NCBI GenBank assembly: GCA_934446095.1
Contig: CAKSDR010000009.1
Coordinates: 1-45,072, forward strand
From: an uncultured Eubacteriales bacterium
GTDB lineage: Bacteria > Bacillota > Clostridia > Oscillospirales > CAG-382
DNA length: 45,072 bases
Direction of reading: 5' to 3'
Positions 39,173 to 45,072 of this stretch are shown here, piece after piece. Position numbers and translations under genes: made by a program. Numbering within the stretch: position 1 is the stretch's first letter; every line of letters starts with the position of its first letter. Under the pieces are notes generated by a model. That model was not told where the DNA came from. It made no database searches and saw nothing but the letters and a program-made list of their open reading frames with translations.

Positions 39173-40054
39173 ATGCAAGATAAATGCAACTCAAATTGTC
39201 AGGGAAATTCCGGAAACGGCAACTCATCTCTGTGCAATGCTCTCGGGTTTGGTCAGAATCAGCCAAGACCTGCAAATGATTGCTCAACATGCGTTGACTG
39301 CGATAAAATATATGATTCATGCAGAGATAAAGACTGTCTTGAAGACTTGAAGGTATTCCTTACGGAATGCGGTCAGGATATAGTTGACAGGGCAAACAAT
39401 ATCCGCTGCAAATGTGCGGAAATATTATGGACACATATTTCGGTTGACAGTATCCCGTTTAACAAAGGCTTTTATTCGGTATACATCAGATTTTATTTTA
39501 AACTCACCTTTGAGGCGTGCATACCCGGCGGCAAGAGCCAGGAATTCTGCGGACTCTCGGTATATGATAAAAAGTGCGTTTTGTTCGGAAGCGAAGGCAA
39601 TGTAAGCATATTCACGTCAGAACCTTACAAAAATGAATTTTGCTATGATGTCGGAGATCTTTCATGCGATTACAAAACAAACCTTCCGAAAGCTGTCGTT
39701 GAAGTTGCACCTCCGATATGCCTTAGCGTAAAACTTGTTGAAAAACAATACAAATTCGGATGCTGCTGCTGCACATGCGACCAGATCCCCGAAAATATCT
39801 GCCGCTGTTTCAACGGCGGAATGACCGATGATTTCGGAGTAAAGAATCTTTATGTTTCATTGGGTCTGTTTACACTTGTAAGAATTGAAAGACCTGTTTC
39901 ACTTGTAATTTCGGCAAGCGATTTCTGCGTTCCGGAAAAAGAAAGCACAGTATGTTCAGACACAAGCGATCCTTGCGCACTGTTCAGAAAAATGAACTTC
40001 CCGGTCAACGACTTTTTCCCTCCGAATCCCGCTCACTGCAATTGCAATAAATAA
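39173..40054 (+). CDS. Cysteine-rich protein of unknown function
   Basis: I do not recognise a named family. The 293-residue product contains 29 Cys (about 10%), including a CCCCTC run near the centre, paired motifs such as CSTCVDC and IRCKC, and CNCNK at the very end. There is no signal peptide or membrane segment. The first 40 residues are Asn/Gly/Ser-rich. The core has alternating hydrophobic beta strands, notably VDSIPFNKGFYSVYIRFYFKLTFEAC and LYVSLGLFTLVRIERPVSLVI, suggesting a two-part beta fold. Cys content and the spore-gene setting further on recall disulfide-linked spore surface proteins, but metal binding is equally possible. AAGGAGG lies 12 bases upstream. The gene is monocistronic with a strong terminator. 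Confidence 0.88.
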   Translation: MQDKCNSNCQGNSGNGNSSLCNALGFGQNQPRPANDCSTCVDCDKIYDSCRDKDCLEDLKVFLTECGQDIVDRANNIRCKCAEILWTHISVDSIPFNKGFYSVYIRFYFKLTFEACIPGGKSQEFCGLSVYDKKCVLFGSEGNVSIFTSEPYKNEFCYDVGDLSCDYKTNLPKAVVEVAPPICLSVKLVEKQYKFGCCCCTCDQIPENICRCFNGGMTDDFGVKNLYVSLGLFTLVRIERPVSLVISASDFCVPEKESTVCSDTSDPCALFRKMNFPVNDFFPPNPAHCNCNK

Positions 40055-40060
40055 TCAGAC

Positions 40061-40090
40061 AAAAAGACCCGCTTGCGCGGGTCTTTTTTT
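40061..40090 (+). terminator. Terminator of cysteine-rich gene
   Basis: GACCCGC (40066-40072) pairs with GCGGGTC (40077-40083), loop TTGC, flanked by A5 and T7. Confidence 0.93.
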
Positions 40091-40093
40091 ATA

Positions 40094-40122
40094 TTTACAA
40101 AAGCATTTTTATATGTTATAAT
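40094..40122 (+). promoter_or_regulatory. Sigma-A promoter of the DUF4364 gene
   Basis: TTTACA at 40094-40099 and TATAAT at 40117-40122 with 17-nt spacing, directly after the preceding terminator. Confidence 0.8.
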
Positions 40123-40171
40123 ATTATAAATATAGTAAGGAATTTATCATATTAAGAAAGGAAGATTAATT

Positions 40172-40696
40172 ATGACGGATATGGAAATAAAGACAATAAT
40201 ACTTTCGGTATATGAGGCCATAGATATTGATGTTGACAAAACCGAAGTGGAACAGTCCATACTTTCCACGGGAGTTTCGGACATTTTTGATTATGAAGAA
40301 TGCGTAAGGGAACTTATAGATGCGGAATTGTTGTTTTTGTCGGATGTAGACGGAAAAGTTTTCTGCGGCATAACGCAGAAAGGTAAAGAAACCATAAGCC
40401 AGCTTGACGGGGTAATGCCGGCGGCGCAGCGTGAAAGGGCAGTTAAAAAGGCCATTACTTATTTCGACTCGCTGCACACCGGGAAATTTTATTCGGTTGA
40501 TCTTGAAAAGAGTGGTGACGGGTATTATATAATTGAAAAGTATTATACCAAAGAAAAAGTTCTTATGGAAACAAAAATGTATTTTGATGATCATGAAAAG
40601 GCTATGGAATGCTACAAAACCTGCGAACTTAAGCCCGAGATGATATATAACGGTCTTATGACAATTATGACAGGAAAGATAAACCACCTTATATAG
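40172..40696 (+). CDS. DUF4364-family predicted winged-helix protein
   Basis: The 174-residue cytoplasmic protein resembles the DUF4364 family found in Clostridia. The N-terminal part (about 1-85) has the helix pattern of a winged helix, with YEECVRELIDAELLFLSDVDGKVFCGITQKGKETISQL forming the recognition helix and wing, here cited by region. The second half (YFDSLHTGKFYSVDLEKSGDGYYIIEKYYTKEKVLMETKMYF) is beta-rich and may be a sensing or dimer domain. A transcription regulator is the likely role, but its target is unknown. AAAGGAAG precedes the start. Its stop codon overlaps the end of a convergent gene by eight bases. Confidence 0.8.
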   Translation: MTDMEIKTIILSVYEAIDIDVDKTEVEQSILSTGVSDIFDYEECVRELIDAELLFLSDVDGKVFCGITQKGKETISQLDGVMPAAQRERAVKKAITYFDSLHTGKFYSVDLEKSGDGYYIIEKYYTKEKVLMETKMYFDDHEKAMECYKTCELKPEMIYNGLMTIMTGKINHLI

Positions 40697-41054
40697 TGTT
40701 GTTGAATATAAAACCCGAAATTAATTTGTGTATTCCGAAAACTGTTTTTTGCGCCGACGAGAACAAAGCGTCGGCGCATTTTTTTATTGTGTATGTCACT
40801 GATTTCGGCACGTATGAATTCAGAAAATCCGACGATGCCTTTGCATATTTTTTGCATCCTTCTATAAAATCGTAATTTACACTGTACTGGTTTCCGAAAA
40901 TGAAAAACGATTTTTTGTCATCCGAAATACTTATAATGTCAGGAATGTTAACATCGTTATACATGAGCATTATAAAAAGGTATCCGAAAAAAAATATTAC
41001 TGCTATTACCGAAATTGCGGTGTAAGATGAGTTTTTTTGTATGCCGGTATTCAT
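40689..41054 (-). CDS. Small membrane-anchored protein coupled to spoIIP
   Basis: I do not recognise this 121-residue protein. It has one membrane helix at about residues 13-32 (AISVIAVIFFFGYLFIMLMY) and an outside domain of about 90 residues with DVNIPDIISISDDKKSFFIFGNQYSV and an amphipathic C-terminal half. The ATG is three bases after the spoIIP stop and has GGAG six bases upstream, so it should be translated with spoIIP. A sporulation role is inferred only from that. Its 3' end overlaps the DUF4364 gene, and the DUF4364 terminator hairpin lies inside its coding sequence. Confidence 0.7.
   Translation of the reverse strand: MNTGIQKNSSYTAISVIAVIFFFGYLFIMLMYNDVNIPDIISISDDKKSFFIFGNQYSVNYDFIEGCKKYAKASSDFLNSYVPKSVTYTIKKCADALFSSAQKTVFGIHKLISGFIFNNTI
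40750..40785 (+). terminator. Terminator of DUF4364 gene, embedded in opposing gene
   Basis: TGCGCCGACG (40750-40759) pairs with CGTCGGCGCA (40769-40778), then T7 on the plus strand. On the minus strand the hairpin is followed by As, so it does not stop the opposing spoIIP transcript. Confidence 0.88.
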
Positions 41055-41057
41055 TTT

Positions 41058-42431
41058 TTACTCCTTGCTTTTTATAGTATCCGAAAAAATTTCTCCGAAA
41101 AGTGAAACTGCGCGTTCAGCTTCGTCAAGGCTGTTTGCGGCGCATCCGGTTTCGAGGATAAAATATCCTTTTGACAACTGCTGGTTAAAACTTGCTTTTC
41201 TTAAATTGATGGGGCGCATAAGGCTTGGATACGAACTTATAATATTGTTTTGAATTTCTTCCGCAACCCTGAGATTGTCTTTCCAGAACTTGTGGTCGGC
41301 GCCCGCTTCATCGGTTCCGACGACGAGCATAAGCTGCGCATACTTTTCGCCGTTTATGTCAGCAAGACATTTCATTTGATTTCCGTTTCCGTCAGTGACG
41401 GAATCTCTGTGAAGGTCGATGACATATTTTATCGAAGGGTATTCTGAAAGATATTCGTAAACGGCGGCATATGAATTTTTGTAAGATTTGATATATGAAT
41501 ATTCGTCAAACATTTCACGGCAGTGAATAACGCCTATCCCTTTGCTTTTGAGAGTGTCCGTAAGAATATCTCCTATATGCACGACGTTTTTTGCGGTGTC
41601 GCTTGATCTGTAAACCGAACTTTGCGCATATGTGCCGGTTTCGTCATAGTCGGTGTAGCACTCTGTCCCATGCGTATGTATGATAAGAACACACGGCGTA
41701 TCTTCCGAAAATGCCGGAACGTCGGCGAGCTGTGTTTGGCCGCCGGAGATAGGATAATCCATGGACAAAACATCATAAGGATCTACCTTGTATGAAGTCT
41801 GGTTGCTTAAAAAAATTTTATCGGTACCTTTTGAAAGGTCCTTTGAACCCGGAATTTGCGGCAATTGCGCATCTTCGGGTTTTTCTTCCGGCTTTTCGGC
41901 AACCTGTACCGTTTCGGGCGGAATTTTATCATTTTGTGACGCGTCGAAAACGTTTTCGCTGAAAGAAAAGCCGCATGCCTTTAAAAGCGAGGAATATACA
42001 GCGTCGGTTCTGTCTTTGCCGTCGGCATAATACAAAACTTTCAGGCAGTCGTAGATAAAATTGTCTTTTTTCGGGGAAGAGTTTATTTTGGCATGGAAAA
42101 CAATGCATAAGGAAACTGTAAATACAATAAAAAACAATGCCGGAAAAACTGTTTTTAAATGGGGAAGCCGGACTTTTTTTCTGCGGCATATTTCCAATTT
42201 TTCGGGATACCCGTTAAAATCAAGTATTTCCGAAGGGTTTACTATTTCACATTCGACTTTTCTAAATGGTTTTTCGCAACATTCCGCAGGCGGCGTTTTT
42301 GCAGGAGCAAAAATGTTTGAAGTGTTTTCCGGTTCCTGCGCCGGAGAAATTGCGGCATCATCTTTAAGATTCTTATTTTCATTTCCGTCGTTTTCAAAAG
42401 ATCCGTTCATCTTAAATCTTTTATAATTCAT
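41058..42431 (-). CDS. spoIIP: Stage II sporulation protein P
   Basis: SpoIIP is a peptidoglycan amidase and endopeptidase that, with SpoIID and SpoIIM, thins the septal wall so that the mother cell can engulf the forespore. The 457-residue product has a long cytoplasmic N-terminus, a membrane helix at about 93-112 (KTVFPALFFIVFTVSLCIVF) and an outer catalytic domain. Catalytic-domain motifs are LIIHTHGTECYTD, VVHIGDILTDTLKSKGIGVIHCREMFD, VIDLHRDSV and a C-terminal ILETGCAANSLDEAERAV with the active Glu. The N-terminal cytoplasmic tail of about 90 residues is longer than in Bacillus. AAGGA lies nine bases upstream. It follows gpr, a conserved order in Firmicutes. Confidence 0.94.
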   Translation of the reverse strand: MNYKRFKMNGSFENDGNENKNLKDDAAISPAQEPENTSNIFAPAKTPPAECCEKPFRKVECEIVNPSEILDFNGYPEKLEICRRKKVRLPHLKTVFPALFFIVFTVSLCIVFHAKINSSPKKDNFIYDCLKVLYYADGKDRTDAVYSSLLKACGFSFSENVFDASQNDKIPPETVQVAEKPEEKPEDAQLPQIPGSKDLSKGTDKIFLSNQTSYKVDPYDVLSMDYPISGGQTQLADVPAFSEDTPCVLIIHTHGTECYTDYDETGTYAQSSVYRSSDTAKNVVHIGDILTDTLKSKGIGVIHCREMFDEYSYIKSYKNSYAAVYEYLSEYPSIKYVIDLHRDSVTDGNGNQMKCLADINGEKYAQLMLVVGTDEAGADHKFWKDNLRVAEEIQNNIISSYPSLMRPINLRKASFNQQLSKGYFILETGCAANSLDEAERAVSLFGEIFSDTIKSKE

Positions 42432-42491
42432 AAAAATCGTTCCTTTATATTTTACTTTTAATATAAATATAGATAAAATGCGGGCGGAATA

Positions 42492-43436
42492 TTACAAAAA
42501 ATCAGCCATATCTTCGAAAGAAAGATTTTTGTGAATAGCGCGGTTGAGGGCAAACCCGAGAAGTTTTGCGGAATTTTTAATTATAATATCGGATTCTTTC
42601 GGAGTTACGTAAAAATTAAGATTCGATGATTCAAGTATAGAGTGAATGGCAGAACTTTCGGGAATCTGGCCGTTGAATACTCCGAACTTATCGGCTTCAT
42701 TCAGAATATCCACCGCAAGCGTTGCTGCGTCAACGACTGTGGGGATTCCTATTGCTATTACCGGAACGCCCATTGATTCGCGGTTTATGCTGTGACGTGA
42801 ATTTGCAACGCCTGACCCGGGAGCAATGCCTGTGTTGCAAATCTGAACGGTTGTCGCAAGGCGGGAAATTCTTCTTGAAGAAAGAGAATCTATGGCGATT
42901 ATGCAGTCGGGATGAATATCGTCGGCGACTCCTTTTATTATTTCGGCGGCCTCAACTCCTGTGTTTCCGAGCACCCCCGGAGTGATGTACGCCGTTTCAC
43001 ACATGTCAAAACTATTGAAAAGACTCGGGGAATTCTGCTTTATATGTCTTGTTACGATAGTATATGCGGCAACTTCCGCGCCTATCGCATCCGCAATTAT
43101 CTCCCGGTTGCCAAGACCTGCGATAAGAAATGTTTTGCCGCTCGGGAGAAACTTTTTTATTTCATCAGACACAACGGAACAAACCTTTAAAAACCTGTCG
43201 TTGTCATATGTCCATATCCTGCCTGTGCTTACAGTCACATACGACCCTATGGGCTTTCCCGCTTTTTTAACCCCTGATTCGTTTAATACTTTAAGTGTAA
43301 ACACTTCTACGCCGTCTTTTTCTTCAAAATTGCTTTCAAGTCCGTCGGGTTCGCTTCCGGAATCTTCGGTCAGAATTTCGTGTATGTCTATTGCAAGGTC
43401 CGTTCTTGGGGAAAAAAGGGCTGTTTTTTTTGTCAT
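42492..43436 (-). CDS. gpr: Germination protease (spore protease GPR)
   Basis: GPR degrades small acid-soluble spore proteins during germination. It is made as an inactive zymogen in the forespore and autoprocessed. The 314-residue product has the N-terminal propeptide site RTDLAIDIHE. The core motifs are IAGLGNREIIADAIGAEVAA, TPGVLGNTGVEAAEII and IAIDSLSSRR, followed by GIAPGSGVANSR, GVPVIAIGIPTVVDA and VTPKESD. The aspartic-type active-site region is intact. GGAG lies before the ATG. A forespore sigma-G promoter is expected, but I could not find a clear one in the 80 nt upstream. Divergent from rpsT. Confidence 0.95.
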   Translation of the reverse strand: MTKKTALFSPRTDLAIDIHEILTEDSGSEPDGLESNFEEKDGVEVFTLKVLNESGVKKAGKPIGSYVTVSTGRIWTYDNDRFLKVCSVVSDEIKKFLPSGKTFLIAGLGNREIIADAIGAEVAAYTIVTRHIKQNSPSLFNSFDMCETAYITPGVLGNTGVEAAEIIKGVADDIHPDCIIAIDSLSSRRISRLATTVQICNTGIAPGSGVANSRHSINRESMGVPVIAIGIPTVVDAATLAVDILNEADKFGVFNGQIPESSAIHSILESSNLNFYVTPKESDIIIKNSAKLLGFALNRAIHKNLSFEDMADFL

Positions 43437-43480
43437 AATAAAAAAACTCCAATTAAAAATAAAAAAAATTGTTTTAGGTA

Positions 43481-43509
43481 TTGAATTATTGTAAAATTTA
43501 TGTTATTAT
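43481..43509 (+). promoter_or_regulatory. Sigma-A promoter of rpsT
   Basis: TTGAAT at 43481-43486 and TATTAT at 43504-43509 with 17-nt spacing. The leader is about 50 nt. Confidence 0.7.
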
Positions 43510-43567
43510 TAACAAAGTATGTTAGAGATACGCCGTAAGGTATAATGATATTAGGGAGGTGGACAAC

Positions 43568-43828
43568 ATGCCGAATATAAAGTCAGCAAAGAAACGCGTT
43601 TTGGTTACAAAATCAAAAACACTTAAAAACCGTATGTTTAAGACAATGCTTAAAACAACGTTAAAGAAACTTGACGCAGCAATTGAAGCAGGCGATAAAG
43701 AAGCAGCACAGGCAGCATACAGACAGGCAGCAAGCATAATAGATAAAGCTGTCAGCAGAAACATTCTTCATATAAATAATGCTGCAAGAAAAAAGAGCCG
43801 TTATGTTACAAAAATTAACAGCCTTTAA
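43568..43828 (+). CDS. rpsT: 30S ribosomal protein S20
   Basis: S20 is a small helical protein that binds 16S rRNA early in 30S assembly. The 86-residue product has the family start MPNIKSAKKRVLVTK and the segments NRMFKTMLKTTLKKLDAA and the C-terminal KAVSRNILHINNAARKKSRYVTKI. The ATG at 43568 has GGGAGGTGG about eight bases upstream; a start three codons earlier is rejected. The gene is monocistronic, next to gpr, an arrangement seen in many Firmicutes. Confidence 0.97.
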   Translation: MPNIKSAKKRVLVTKSKTLKNRMFKTMLKTTLKKLDAAIEAGDKEAAQAAYRQAASIIDKAVSRNILHINNAARKKSRYVTKINSL

Positions 43829-43845
43829 TTGAAAAAAGTGTGCTT

Positions 43846-43880
43846 GGAGATATTTCCTTTTCGGAAATATCTCTTTTTTC
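43846..43880 (+). terminator. Terminator of rpsT
   Basis: GAGATATTTCC (43847-43857) pairs with GGAAATATCTC (43863-43873), then T6. Nothing suggests strong use on the opposite strand. Confidence 0.9.
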
Positions 43881-43887
43881 TTTTCCG

Positions 43888-44286
43888 TTAAAATATATTT
43901 GAAAAAGAGAACGACTCGCTGCGTATAAGGGAATTTGTCCGGGACACGGCATTGCTTTTCGACGCTGCGTATGACTGATAATCTTCGTTTTCAAAATATG
44001 AGCACACCTCACAGACGGATTCATATAAAGCGTCGGCATCGTTCCTGTTTTCGGTCAAAAGAAGAAACGGGTAAGAGTTTTCAAAATCGGATTTTAACTT
44101 TTTTGCGGAGAAAATGAAATGTTCTCTTTCATCAGATGACATCTCTTCCATATAATTCTTGTCATCGGGAAGAGAATTTAATGTGTCGAGAACATCTGAT
44201 AAAAAATTATTTATAGAAATGTTTGCCCAAATCACAAAAATGATTGAAAGCGAAAAAACAACAATTGAAATTACAAAACTTTTCAT
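43888..44286 (-). CDS. DUF4363-family membrane-anchored protein
   Basis: The 132-residue product opens MKSFVISIVVFSLSIIFVIW, one N-terminal membrane helix with little cytoplasmic tail, followed by a helical outer domain with many acidic residues (FLSDVLDTLNSLPDDKNYME...). The size, the helix and the position after a DUF421 gene fit DUF4363, a family of unknown role that often follows DUF421. Its ATG overlaps the DUF421 stop as ATGA, giving strict translational coupling. The longer frame to 44388 is inside the DUF421 gene and is rejected. Confidence 0.78.
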   Translation of the reverse strand: MKSFVISIVVFSLSIIFVIWANISINNFLSDVLDTLNSLPDDKNYMEEMSSDEREHFIFSAKKLKSDFENSYPFLLLTENRNDADALYESVCEVCSYFENEDYQSYAASKSNAVSRTNSLIRSESFSFSNIF

Positions 44287-44954
44287 GACAACGTATCCTT
44301 CATAATTATTGTAATTTTGCCGGCTTCGTTTACGGATAAATAAAATATATCCGATATTTTTGTGCGCCCGACAACGCCTTTGATCCAATCCCTGTCTTTG
44401 CCCGCGAAAGATAAGCCCCCGTCGTTAATTTTTCCGTCGACAATGATTGAAGTGTCAATGCCGGAATCCTGAACTTTCAGATCCATGTCGCTGATTGTTA
44501 CGGGACGGTATGCAGTTTTTGGAATTATACTCAGTTTCCCGTTCGGCTCAAGAAAAATATAATCTGCCTCGTTTATAGATGAAAGCCCGCTTATGCGAAG
44601 TTCTGTCAGCAATTCTTTCATGGTTACCCTTGAATTTATAAACTCCTGCTGCATTATAACTCCTTTTTTCACAAGGGCACTCGGAACTCCTTCAAGAAAC
44701 CTCTGGGCAGCTGAGGACTTTACGGATACATATGCGCATATAACCTCAAGCGTGATTATAGCAATAAGCGGAATTATGCCGTATATGAAGGGAATGTTCC
44801 TGTCGGAAATGGTAAAAGAAGCAAGTTCCGACATTATCATCGCTGTGATAAATTCCGACATCTGCATTTGGCCAAGTTGCCTTTTGCCCATAAGATGCAT
44901 AGATATTATAATGAGAAAATAGATAATAACGGTTCTTATAAGAACAGTAATCAT
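44283..44954 (-). CDS. DUF421/YetF-family membrane protein
   Basis: The 223-residue product has three N-terminal membrane helices (about 4-24, 33-54 and 58-78) and a cytoplasmic beta-rich YetF domain. The family core is MHLMGKRQLGQMQMSEFITAMIMSELAS near 20-47. The cytoplasmic part shows LVKKGVIMQQEFINSRVTMKELLTELRISGLSSINEADYIFLEPNGKLSI, cited by region. Members of this family in Bacillus (YetF, YdfR and related) are linked to spore germination or stress, without known biochemistry. The ATG at 44954 has AGAGG six bases upstream. It is coupled to the DUF4363 gene. Confidence 0.87.
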   Translation of the reverse strand: MITVLIRTVIIYFLIIISMHLMGKRQLGQMQMSEFITAMIMSELASFTISDRNIPFIYGIIPLIAIITLEVICAYVSVKSSAAQRFLEGVPSALVKKGVIMQQEFINSRVTMKELLTELRISGLSSINEADYIFLEPNGKLSIIPKTAYRPVTISDMDLKVQDSGIDTSIIVDGKINDGGLSFAGKDRDWIKGVVGRTKISDIFYLSVNEAGKITIIMKDTLS

Positions 44955-45036
44955 AACTAAACCTCTGAAAAATTTTCTTGTTTTAAGTATTATTTTCGAA
45001 AGAAACAAAAAATATTCAAAAAAGTAAAAAAAAGAC

Positions 45037-45065
45037 TTGACAAACGAGATAAAATATGATAATCT
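45037..45065 (+). promoter_or_regulatory. Possible promoter reading out of the window
   Basis: TTGACA at 45037-45042 is perfect, with GATAAT at 45058-45063 (15 nt) or TAATCT at 45060-45065 (17 nt) as possible -10. It points towards a gene beyond the right edge, divergent from the DUF421 gene. Confidence 0.5.
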
Positions 45066-45072
45066 ATAAAAG

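Noticed and set aside
40166..40687. 173-codon open frame antisense to the DUF4364 gene
   Set aside because: It is an aromatic-rich mirror of a recognised gene, with no ribosome site or family signal.
42961..43494. 177-codon open frame antisense to gpr
   Set aside because: Ser/Pro-rich shadow of the well-conserved germination protease; no ribosome site.
43437..43567. Sigma-G promoter for gpr
   Set aside because: A few CATA-like segments occur on the minus strand, but none pairs with a proper -35 at correct spacing.
1..45072. Mobile elements, CRISPR arrays, prophage or new defence system
   Set aside because: No transposase, integrase, phage structural gene, spacer-repeat array or nuclease/toxin pair is seen; nearly all genes are core functions with consistent base use.

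Overview
The window reads as a chromosomal segment of a low-GC, endospore-forming Gram-positive bacterium in the class Clostridia. An Oscillospirales/Ruminococcaceae-like lineage is my best guess, but the sequence alone does not prove it. The evidence is strong Shine-Dalgarno sites, many near-perfect TTGACA-N17-TATAAT promoters, the spore genes gpr, spoIIP and ymxH, the Firmicutes-only genes ireB and hprK, class 1B PyrD/PyrK, and a short Gram-positive-type SecD plus separate SecF. I see no insertion sequences, phage genes, CRISPR arrays or rRNA. There is one tRNA, Leu-CAG.

Layout. 1-5340: rplJ with an L10-type leader, then tcdA, an RluA-type pseudouridine synthase whose S4 domain is reached only from a non-AUG start, a CapA-like protein, a small unknown gene and ireB, all on the minus strand. 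A divergent queT follows, behind a compact preQ1-I-like riboswitch. 5343-8170: a zinc-ribbon TM2 protein, a PHP histidinol phosphatase and a PutP-type symporter (minus). 8315-17087: a complete UMP-synthesis operon except carA, in transcription order pyrC-carB-pyrK-pyrD-pyrF-pyrE-pyrB. It has a consensus promoter, an attenuator-like leader and a tandem terminator region, and PyrB carries a PyrI-type zinc domain at its C-terminus. 17107-18922: an intracellular GH13 enzyme, tRNA-Leu and ymxH.

19112-29385 (plus): a stripped dcw cluster, mraZ-rsmH-ftsL-spoVD-mraY-ftsW-murG-divIB-ftsZ. It lacks murB, murC, murD, murE, murF and ftsA. A three-repeat MraZ operator lies in front of it, and FtsW has an extra two-helix insertion. 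29547-37958: rpmB (minus), then hprK-glcK, asnS with a subgroup Ic aspartate aminotransferase, secD-secF and a HAD phosphatase. 37991-45072: an AEC transporter (minus), a highly cysteine-rich unknown protein, a DUF4364 protein, gpr-spoIIP-small membrane protein (minus), rpsT, and a DUF421/DUF4363 pair (minus).

The genes are mostly core cell machinery: nucleotide synthesis, septal wall synthesis, translation, protein export, carbon control and sporulation. No large new defence or biosynthetic system is evident. The most interesting points are regulatory and architectural: the pyr attenuator, the preQ1-like switch with an atypical pseudoknot, the AUC start of the RluA gene, the PyrB-zinc fusion, the FtsW insertion, the cysteine-rich protein, and a terminator lying inside an opposing gene.
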